The position numbers were made by a program, and so were the translations under genes. From an uncultured Caryophanales bacterium (GTDB taxonomy: Bacteria; Bacillota_I; Bacilli_A; RF39; UBA660), in the NCBI GenBank assembly GCA_947169395.1, contig CAMVPJ010000021.1:1-16970 (forward strand): 16,970 bases of DNA, written 5' to 3'. Position 1 is the stretch's first letter; each line of letters begins with the position of its first letter. The notes below the pieces were generated by a model. That model worked only from the letters and a program-made list of their open reading frames with translations. It was not told the DNA's origin and did no database searches. Shown in pieces: positions 1 to 6,003 of the stretch.

Positions 1-102
1 ACCAAATGTCACCATATTTATGCTTAAAGTATTCCCGTACGGGTCACCAAATATGTTAAAAAGTGAGTGAAGCCAGCTCTACAAATGGCAATTAAAAAAG
101 TG
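1..102 (+). other. Unassigned left edge, 3' part of an upstream transcript
   Basis: No gene can be assigned. Frame 2 is open from the edge to a TGA at 68-70 and could be the last 22 codons of an upstream gene. Its content (a CCG-TAC-GGG run) is unusually GC-rich for this window. The DNA also shows a perfect palindrome CCCGTACGGG at 34-43 and a small hairpin GCCA/TGGC at 72-75/86-89. It could equally be the 3' part of a structured RNA or a 3' UTR ending at the terminator at 103-128. Confidence 0.3.
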
Positions 103-128
103 GATTAGGGATATTTCTCTAGTCTTTT
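103..128 (+). terminator. Rho-independent terminator of upstream transcript
   Basis: Positions 103-110 (GATTAGGG) pair with 117-124 (CTCTAGTC) through eight base pairs, two of them G-U, around a six-base loop. A short T run follows at 125-128. It separates whatever lies left of the window from the kinase-like gene. Confidence 0.55.
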
Positions 129-142
129 ACTATACTTTGTTG

Positions 143-148
143 TATAAT
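143..148 (+). promoter_or_regulatory. Candidate -10 box for the kinase-like gene
   Basis: A perfect TATAAT lies 17 bases before the ATG at 166, with no good -35 at the expected distance. A GAGGT ribosome binding site at 155-159 follows. Such a short leader is usual in this window (compare eno). Confidence 0.4.
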
Positions 149-165
149 ATTCTTGAGGTATAAAT

Positions 166-864
166 ATGAAAGTAAATATAAATGAATTAAAAGATTATAT
201 ATTACATAATTCAACATTTGCTAAAGAAAAGACTATTGATATAGTGCTACATGATTTAATGCAAGTTCTTATTAGTAATAATTTTGATTTAAATAATCTT
301 CAAGTGGTAAGTGGAGAGACATCAATTAATTTTATTGGTGATAATATAGTAATTAGGCTAACTTATGTTAGATATGATCCTTGGGGATATCCTACTATAA
401 GTGATTATGTAAGTCATGGTGCTGCTATATTACAACCATTATTTGAACAAAAGATTAATACTGGAGACGTTAATTATCCCACTATATTAGGACTTAAAAA
501 ACTTAGTATTGATACTGTTACAGAAGAAGAAAGAGATTCTCTTTATTTGCGCCTTAGACATGATGGATATTTGTTTAATGATGTAAATAAGTTAGAAAAC
601 TTTGGTAAGGATGAAAATGGGGAGGTTTATTTAATTGATTATGGTGAATTAATATATATTAATGATTACAATAAACTTAATAATCCTGAACTATTTTATA
701 AAATACAGTATAAAAAATTTATTGAAAGAGAATTAGCCTATCATAAAAAGAAATGTCCAGAATTTGATCGAAAATATGAAGAATTTTTAAAAAGTATTGA
801 GAATTTAGATTTTGAATTAACTAACGAGTATATAGCTTCATCAATTGGTAAAAAGTCTAAATAG
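166..864 (+). CDS. Orphan protein-kinase-like (phosphotransferase fold) protein
   Basis: This 232-residue protein carries remnants of a kinase catalytic core. Residues 133-147 read DGYLFNDV...LENFG, which resembles the kinase catalytic loop with D139 as candidate catalytic base and N145 as metal-binding Asn. Residues 155-161 read YLIDYGE, which takes the place of the DFG motif with D158. The N-terminal lobe (residues 45-70) is short and shows no obvious glycine-rich loop, although I63-R64 could sit near the usual lysine position. It has no signal peptide or membrane segment. The start is the ATG 7 bases after GAGGT. The gene stands alone, ending in its own terminator. It resembles the minimal kinase-like folds found in mobile elements and Bacillota genomes. 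The substrate is unknown, and a catalytically dead fold is possible. Confidence 0.5.
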   Translation: MKVNINELKDYILHNSTFAKEKTIDIVLHDLMQVLISNNFDLNNLQVVSGETSINFIGDNIVIRLTYVRYDPWGYPTISDYVSHGAAILQPLFEQKINTGDVNYPTILGLKKLSIDTVTEEERDSLYLRLRHDGYLFNDVNKLENFGKDENGEVYLIDYGELIYINDYNKLNNPELFYKIQYKKFIERELAYHKKKCPEFDRKYEEFLKSIENLDFELTNEYIASSIGKKSK

Positions 865-892
865 TAGTTTAAATGCTACTATTTTTCTTTTT
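859..892 (+). terminator. Terminator of the kinase-like gene
   Basis: Nine-base-pair stem 859-867/876-884 (core TAGTAG/CTACTA) with an eight-base loop, followed by T5-C-T5. The stop codon TAG is part of the stem. The next gene's ribosome binding site begins only 15 bases later, so a promoter for that operon must overlap this hairpin, or readthrough must occur. Confidence 0.75.
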
Positions 893-906
893 GCATATAT
901 TTAAAT

Positions 907-921
907 AGAGGTGATTTTATA
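907..921 (+). promoter_or_regulatory. Ribosome binding site with apparent ATA start codon
   Basis: AGAGGTG at 907-913 is followed after five bases by ATA at 919-921, which is in frame with the five-LysM protein. After the in-frame stop at 865-867, the frame contains no ATG, GTG or TTG until an internal ATG at 1222. That ATG follows two complete LysM repeats. The ATA at optimal spacing is therefore the best start candidate. A sequencing or natural ATG-to-ATA change is the alternative. Confidence 0.6.
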
Positions 922-1764
922 AATTATACAGTTAAAAGTGGTGATACACTATATGGTATTAGTAATCAGTTTGGTGTATCTGTAACTGAACTTGCTAATT
1001 TAAATAATGTTACAGCTAATACTTTAAGAGTAGGACAAATACTTAAAATACCATCTAAGTCTGGGACTAATCCTAATAATTTATTTTTATATACTGTAGT
1101 ATCAGGTGATACACTATATAAGATTGCTAGAAAATATAATACAACTGTAGATGAAATAATTAAACTTAATAATTTAAAGTCTACTAGTCTTAAAATAGGA
1201 GATGTAATTAGAATTCCTGAGATGTACACACCAGAGGATCAAATGATTATGCCTGAGTATATTAATTATACAGTAAAAAAGGGAGATAACTTATATAATA
1301 TTGCTAGAAACTATAATATCGATATAAATGTATTAAAGAAGGATAATGGTCTTACTAATAATTTACTTAATATTGGTCAAATACTTAGAATTAGAGTTAC
1401 ACCTGAGTCAGTAAGTGCAGAAGAATGTATTGGACCTAGTTATACTCCTCCTGCTAGTAGTATGAATTATAAACTATATACAGTAAAAAAGGGAGATAGT
1501 TTATATACTATAGCTAAAGCTAATAATACTACTGCATCAGTATTAACTAGTTTAAATAATTTAACTAGTAATAACTTATCTATCGGGCAGCAATTAAAAA
1601 TACCAGTTAGTGGTGGTAATACAAGTGGTACTACTTATACAGTAAAAAAAGGGGATAGTTTATATACTATAGCTAAGAAGTATAATACTACAGTAGATAG
1701 TATAAAGAAATTAAATAGTCTTACATCTAATAATTTGAGTGTAGGACAAATTTTAAAAATATAA
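919..1764 (+). CDS. Five-repeat LysM peptidoglycan-binding protein, non-canonical ATA start
   Basis: The protein of 281 residues consists of five LysM modules, each with a Y-T-V-x-x-G-D-x-L-Y core and a closing V/I-G-x-x-L-K/R-I. They lie at about residues 2-43, 55-98, 114-157, 189-231 and 239-281, joined by short Ser/Thr/Asn/Pro linkers. LysM binds N-acetylglucosamine glycans of peptidoglycan. No signal peptide, membrane segment or catalytic domain is visible, so it may act inside the cell, for example on a forespore surface like SafA-type proteins. Starting at ATG 1222 would delete two intact modules, so I begin at ATA 919, behind AGAGGTG. It is the first gene of an operon, with the next ATG nine bases after its stop. 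Repeats four and five are nearly identical at DNA level. Confidence 0.8.
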   Translation: MNYTVKSGDTLYGISNQFGVSVTELANLNNVTANTLRVGQILKIPSKSGTNPNNLFLYTVVSGDTLYKIARKYNTTVDEIIKLNNLKSTSLKIGDVIRIPEMYTPEDQMIMPEYINYTVKKGDNLYNIARNYNIDINVLKKDNGLTNNLLNIGQILRIRVTPESVSAEECIGPSYTPPASSMNYKLYTVKKGDSLYTIAKANNTTASVLTSLNNLTSNNLSIGQQLKIPVSGGNTSGTTYTVKKGDSLYTIAKKYNTTVDSIKKLNSLTSNNLSVGQILKI

Positions 1765-1773
1765 AGGAGAGAT

Positions 1774-2181
1774 ATGAATACATATAATATAAATGATGAG
1801 AACTTTAAAAATACTGATATTTATAGAAGTTTTATGAATGATAATCCAGTAAATGGATATTTAAAAATTAGAGCATATTCTGCAAGTGGTGCGATTCCAG
1901 TTAGAGGTCTTAAAATAACGGTTTCAACCGAATATGAAGGAAACACTATAATATTCTTTGATGGATTTACTGATACATCGGGAGTAATAGAAAAAATAAC
2001 ATTACCCGCACCACGACTTAATAGTGATAATATGGATATACCATCTAGGACTACTTATGATATTAATGCAACTTATCCCCCAAACCTAGTTGATTTAAAA
2101 TATCAAGTTAATATCTATGAAGATGTATTTGTTATTCAAAATATTAATATCGTACCTGATGCATTATCTGGGAGTTTATAA
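1774..2181 (+). CDS. Small beta-sandwich (carboxypeptidase regulatory-like) protein
   Basis: This 135-residue protein has a region at about 26-95 that alternates beta strands. It starts GYLKIRAYSASGAIPVRGLKI and continues through DGFTDTSGVIEKITLPAP. That is the pattern of transthyretin/carboxypeptidase-regulatory-like and CNA-B-type folds, with a ligand-exchange loop containing DTSG. There is no signal peptide or catalytic motif. AGGAGA lies directly before the ATG, nine bases after the LysM gene, and its TAA overlaps the next ATG by one base (TAATG). Small proteins of this type occur next to or fused with SpoIID/peptidoglycan-binding proteins in spore-forming Bacillota. A structural or scaffolding role in the same envelope assembly is an inference. 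Confidence 0.6.
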   Translation: MNTYNINDENFKNTDIYRSFMNDNPVNGYLKIRAYSASGAIPVRGLKITVSTEYEGNTIIFFDGFTDTSGVIEKITLPAPRLNSDNMDIPSRTTYDINATYPPNLVDLKYQVNIYEDVFVIQNINIVPDALSGSL

Positions 2182-3527
2182 TGGCAGTAAGACTTCCAAT
2201 TGTACCAAATAATTTAACAGTACACTTAGGTGCGCCTAATGATGATAAAGCACGTGATGTAACAGTATCATTTACTGATTATATTGCTAATGTTGCATCA
2301 TCAGAACTATATCCAACATGGCCTAAGAACGCACTTACTGCAAATATCTATGCGATTATATCTTTTGCGATGAATAGAATATATAATGAATGGTATCGGT
2401 CTAAAGGATATAACTTTGATATAACATCAGATCCTAGATATGATCAAACTTATATTGATAATCGTTCTACTTATGAAAATATTGATAATATAGTAGGTGA
2501 GATATTTAATAACTATGTAGTTAAAGGTAATCAAATACAACCATATTTCACTAGATATTGTGATGGCAGAACTACTACGTGTGATGGACTTTCTCAGTGG
2601 GGTAGTGTAACTTTAGCTAACCAAGGTAAGGCACCACTTGATATACTAAAATACTATTATGGATCGGATATTTCAATTAAATATGATGCACCTGTAGGTG
2701 ATGTAACGGAAGGATATCCTGGTTATGAAGTAGGACTAGGTAGTGCGGGTAATCCAGTATTAGCTATTCAAAGAGATTTAAAACGTATTAGTCTTAATTA
2801 TCCAGCTATACCTTATATATCTACTGATTTAGGTATCTATGATAAAGAAACAGAAGATGCAGTTAAAAAGTTTCAAGAAATATTTTCTCTTCCTGTAACA
2901 GGTGTAGTTGATAAAGCAACATGGTATAGAATTAAATATATTTATACAAGTGTAAAAAAGTTATCAGACTTATACTCCGAAGGACTTACGGAAGGAGAAG
3001 CAACATTTTTATATGAAGATGAATTAAGTTATGGCGATACTGGTATTGAGGTAGAATATATTCATTACTTTTTAGATGCACTAGCTTTTCTTGATAAAGA
3101 TATTCCAAGACTGCCTACTAACTCTATTTATACTAATAATACCATCAGTATGGTTAAAGCATTTCAAGAAAAATATAAGTTACCAGTAACAGGAGTATTT
3201 ACTTATAGAGACTGGTTAGTATTAAAAAATGCATATCGTAATACTTTAAAATCATTTCCAACTGAATATCAAGAATATGTTAATGAATTATATCCAGATT
3301 ATTTCTTAACTCGTGGTACAACCGGAGAAGATGTTAGAAGATTTCAAAGATTTTTACTTAAAATATGTAGGTTTGATAAATCAATTCCTGGTGTGAGAGT
3401 AAATGGAGTATTTGATGAATTAACAGAATTATCAGTTATGAAATTACAAGATGATTATGGCTTTGATATTAATGGTATTGTAGGACCGCTACTATGGCGA
3501 AAGGTTGTAGAACTATCGAAAAGATAG
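2181..3527 (+). CDS. SpoIID-like protein with three peptidoglycan-binding repeats
   Basis: This 448-residue protein begins with a SpoIID/LytB-like domain (about residues 25-165). E42 in ASSELYPTWP aligns with the catalytic glutamate of SpoIID lytic transglycosylases. It is followed by the family's AL-AN-YA-I-FA-NRI helix and a later CDG...LSQWG block. Three PG_binding_1-type repeats follow at about 185-255, 270-345 and 375-447, each with a VxxFQ/VxxLQ helix and a G-x-F/V-D turn. The expected roles are glycan cleavage or binding in peptidoglycan. No signal peptide is seen. The start codon overlaps the upstream stop, indicating translational coupling. The terminator hairpin begins inside the last codons. 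The family is common in sporulating Clostridia, so a role in spore morphogenesis is likely but unproven. Confidence 0.75.
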   Translation: MAVRLPIVPNNLTVHLGAPNDDKARDVTVSFTDYIANVASSELYPTWPKNALTANIYAIISFAMNRIYNEWYRSKGYNFDITSDPRYDQTYIDNRSTYENIDNIVGEIFNNYVVKGNQIQPYFTRYCDGRTTTCDGLSQWGSVTLANQGKAPLDILKYYYGSDISIKYDAPVGDVTEGYPGYEVGLGSAGNPVLAIQRDLKRISLNYPAIPYISTDLGIYDKETEDAVKKFQEIFSLPVTGVVDKATWYRIKYIYTSVKKLSDLYSEGLTEGEATFLYEDELSYGDTGIEVEYIHYFLDALAFLDKDIPRLPTNSIYTNNTISMVKAFQEKYKLPVTGVFTYRDWLVLKNAYRNTLKSFPTEYQEYVNELYPDYFLTRGTTGEDVRRFQRFLLKICRFDKSIPGVRVNGVFDELTELSVMKLQDDYGFDINGIVGPLLWRKVVELSKR

Positions 3528-3532
3528 TTTTT
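3511..3532 (+). terminator. Terminator of the LysM/SpoIID operon
   Basis: AACTATC (3511-3517) pairs with GATAGTT (3523-3529) around a GAAAA loop, and five T residues follow the core stem. The hairpin contains the last codons and stop codon of the SpoIID-like gene. The same hairpin sequence recurs at 4220-4242. Confidence 0.8.
3513..3532 (+). repeat. 20-bp direct repeat, left copy, flanking the toxin-antitoxin module
   Basis: The 20 bases from CTATC through the T run are identical to 4222-4241. The two copies are 709 bases apart, and the complete toxin-antitoxin module lies between them. Confidence 0.8.
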
Positions 3533-3567
3533 ATATTGTTACTTTGTAGAATTATGTAGTAAGTATG

Positions 3568-3596
3568 TTGACATATCAATAAATATGTGATAGTAT
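3568..3596 (+). promoter_or_regulatory. Toxin-antitoxin promoter with operator in the spacer
   Basis: A perfect -35 TTGACA at 3568-3573, a 17-base spacer and an extended -10 (TG-A-TAGTAT at 3588-3596) form a sigma-A promoter. Inside it, ACATAT (3571-3576) and ATATGT (3583-3588) are an inverted repeat with a six-base gap. This is where the antitoxin dimer or toxin-antitoxin complex would bind to autorepress. Confidence 0.75.
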
Positions 3597-3618
3597 TTAT
3601 ATAGAAAAGGAGGCTAAT

Positions 3619-3906
3619 ATGGAATTAACTAGTGCGATAAATGTTCAAGTTGATGCCAAGGATAAAGAACAAGCAACAAATATTCTGAAGGATTTAGGAA
3701 TTAACATGAGTACATTTATAAACATGGCAATTAAGCAAGTAATAAAAAAGGATGGTTTGCCTTTTGAAGTTACTAATCCTAAACCTAGTGGGGAATTGTT
3801 AGAGGCATTAAAAGAAGGTGAAGACATAATAGCGGATATTAGAGCTGGAAAAAGAAAAGGATACAAAAATGTTAATGAAATGTTGAGGGCAATAATTGAT
3901 GATTGA
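3619..3906 (+). CDS. dinJ: RelB/DinJ-family antitoxin
   Basis: This 95-residue protein has the RelB/DinJ layout. An N-terminal ribbon-helix-helix DNA-binding region covers about residues 3-50 (INVQVDAKDKEQATNILKDL, then GINMSTFINMAIKQVI). A PFEV segment near residue 58 is typical of the family, and a flexible acidic C-terminus would wrap the toxin. It neutralises the toxin encoded downstream and, by family precedent, represses its own promoter through the inverted repeat at 3571-3588. AAAGGAGG lies just before the ATG. Its TGA overlaps the toxin start region, which suits coupled synthesis with antitoxin in excess. Confidence 0.9.
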   Translation: MELTSAINVQVDAKDKEQATNILKDLGINMSTFINMAIKQVIKKDGLPFEVTNPKPSGELLEALKEGEDIIADIRAGKRKGYKNVNEMLRAIIDD

Positions 3907-4207
3907 TTTTAGTTTGGATACTAAGTACAGAATAGATTTTACTAGTAACTTTAAAAAGCAACTGAAAAAAGCAATAAAACAAAATAAGAATATAGATGAA
4001 CTTCTTGAGGTTATTGTAAAACTTGCGAATAAAGAAAAACTTGATATTAAATATAGAAATCATGATTTAATAAATGATAAAACATATAAAGAGTGCTCCG
4101 AATGTCATATAAGACCAGATTGGTTACTTATATATAAGTATGTTGACGATAAGTTAGTTTTGGTTCTATTTGCTATTGGTTCTCATAGTGAACTTTTTGG
4201 TAAATGA
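3899..4207 (+). CDS. yafQ: YafQ-family mRNA interferase toxin
   Basis: This type II toxin of the RelE superfamily cleaves mRNA on the ribosome. Counting from the TTG at 3896, the YafQ active-site set is present: H56 (NHD), H71 (ECHI), D75-W76 (RPDWLLIYK), H97 and F101 (GSHSELF). From the chosen ATG at 3899 each number is one lower and the protein has 102 residues. ATG 3899 is preferred because GAGGG at 3885-3889 lies nine bases upstream. The gene overlaps the antitoxin by eight bases. A small insertion (KTYKECSE) precedes the catalytic CHI compared with the usual form. All catalytic residues are intact, so an active toxin is expected. A terminator follows 12 bases after the stop. Confidence 0.92.
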   Translation: MIDFSLDTKYRIDFTSNFKKQLKKAIKQNKNIDELLEVIVKLANKEKLDIKYRNHDLINDKTYKECSECHIRPDWLLIYKYVDDKLVLVLFAIGSHSELFGK

Positions 4208-4219
4208 TTTATTAGTAAT

Positions 4220-4242
4220 AGCTATCGAAAAGATAGTTTTTT
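4220..4242 (+). terminator. Terminator of the toxin-antitoxin operon
   Basis: Core stem CTATC/GATAG with a GAAAA loop (4222-4236), extended by A-T and G-U pairs, followed by six T residues. The core and T run are identical to the hairpin at 3511-3532. Confidence 0.8.
4222..4241 (+). repeat. 20-bp direct repeat, right copy, flanking the toxin-antitoxin module
   Basis: Identical in 20 of 20 bases to 3513-3532. The sequences beyond the T runs differ (ATATTG against TACTTG), so identity ends at the terminator. Confidence 0.8.
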
Positions 4243-4244
4243 AC

Positions 4245-4273
4245 TTGTTTAAAAATAATTAGAGTGATACAAT
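4245..4273 (+). promoter_or_regulatory. Enolase promoter
   Basis: TTGTTT at 4245-4250, a 17-base spacer and an extended -10 TG-A-TACAAT ending at 4273. The predicted start site lies near 4280, giving a leader of roughly 14 bases that is almost entirely the GGGAGAG ribosome binding site at 4280-4286. Confidence 0.7.
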
Positions 4274-4293
4274 TATATTGGGAGAGATGATAA

Positions 4294-5553
<1,260 letters not shown>

Positions 5554-5593
5554 GTATGATGTAAATGTCAATATAAAAGTTTAGAAAAATATC

Positions 5594-5621
5594 AAATTTA
5601 AAACCTGAGAATTTTAAATTT
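5594..5621. repeat. Perfect 10-bp AT-only inverted repeat
   Basis: AAATTTAAAA (5594-5603) and TTTTAAATTT (5612-5621) are perfectly complementary around an eight-base CCTGAGAA gap. It lies between the eno terminator and the tRNA promoter. It could be a weak second terminator, since T residues continue to 5623, or a protein-binding site. Base composition alone makes such repeats fairly likely here. Confidence 0.4.
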
Positions 5622-5655
5622 TTATGCAATTTTTACGTATGTATGTCAAATGTAA

Positions 5656-5685
5656 TTGACTAAATGGTTTAGGGTGTGATAAAAT
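5656..5685 (+). promoter_or_regulatory. tRNA operon promoter
   Basis: TTGACT at 5656-5661, an 18-base spacer and an extended -10 TG-A-TAAAAT at 5677-5685. The first tRNA begins 18 bases after the -10 box. All three tRNAs lie downstream with short gaps and no other promoter, so one transcript is likely. Confidence 0.7.
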
Positions 5686-5703
5686 GTATTTGGTTTTAAA
5701 TAT

Positions 5704-5778
5704 TGCCCAATAGCCAAGCGGTAAGGCGGTGGACTCTGACTCCATTATGCGTAGGTTCGAATCCTTCTTGGGCAGCCA
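5704..5778 (+). tRNA. tRNA-Gln (anticodon CTG)
   Basis: The acceptor stem TGCCCAA/TTGGGCA (5704-5710/5768-5774), the D arm GCC/GGC and the anticodon stem GTGGA/TCCAT with loop CTCTGAC place the anticodon CTG at 5736-5738. It reads CAG. The T loop is TTCGAAT, with one T-T mismatch in the T stem. The weak U1-A72 end pair is a known glutamine identity feature. Discriminator G and an encoded CCA close the gene. Confidence 0.92.
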
Positions 5779-5801
5779 TTTTTTTATTATATAATAGGAA
5801 T

Positions 5802-5877
5802 GCTGGAATAGCTCAGTCGGTAGAGCAGTTCACTCGTAATGAAAAGGTCGTAGGTTCGATTCCTATTTCCAGCACCA
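5802..5877 (+). tRNA. tRNA-Thr (anticodon CGT)
   Basis: Acceptor GCTGGAA/TTCCAGC (5802-5808/5867-5873), D arm GCTC/GAGC, and anticodon loop CTCGTAA with anticodon CGT at 5835-5837, reading ACG. The top anticodon-stem pair is a G-A mismatch (5828/5844) and the other four pairs are sound. The T arm GTAGG/CCTAT has loop TTCGATT. Discriminator A and encoded CCA are present. Confidence 0.92.
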
Positions 5878-5887
5878 CAAAAAGAGT

Positions 5888-5971
5888 GCAAGAATGGCGG
5901 AATGGTAGACGCGCTACTTTGAGGGGGTAGTGATTAATATCGTGGGAGTTCAAATCTCCTTTCTTGCACCA
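5888..5971 (+). tRNA. tRNA-Leu (anticodon GAG)
   Basis: A class II tRNA of 84 bases with a long variable arm (GAT/ATC stem). Acceptor GCAAGAA/TTCTTGC (5888-5894/5961-5967). The anticodon stem CTACT/GGTAG has loop TTGAGGG, giving anticodon GAG at 5921-5923, which reads CUC/CUU. Discriminator A and encoded CCA follow. Confidence 0.93.
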
Positions 5972-6003
5972 TATATAAGAATAAAATGTGTAGTTGGTGA
6001 TTT

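Noticed and set aside
966..1229. Minus-strand reading frame of 87 codons
   Set aside because: It lies antisense within the LysM-coding region, lacks a ribosome binding site and is explained by AT-rich repeats.
1258..1680. CRISPR-like array of short repeats
   Set aside because: The repeats are in-frame LysM codons with unequal spacing and no spacer structure.
1222..1764. Annotating the LysM gene from the ATG at 1222
   Set aside because: Two complete LysM modules lie upstream in the same uninterrupted frame, and a ribosome binding site sits at 907-913, so this start would truncate the protein.
3896..3898. TTG start for the toxin
   Set aside because: The ATG three bases later has better spacing to GAGGG.
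3619..4207. UGA recoded as tryptophan (Mycoplasma-type code)
   Set aside because: The antitoxin and toxin genes both end at TGA with normal family lengths, and TGG encodes Trp throughout.
5703..5930. Plus-strand open frame across the tRNA genes
   Set aside because: It runs through three well-folded tRNAs; the translated text is tRNA sequence.
5704..5971. tRNA-linked attachment site for an integrated element
   Set aside because: No duplicate of a tRNA 3' end and no integrase gene were seen in the window.
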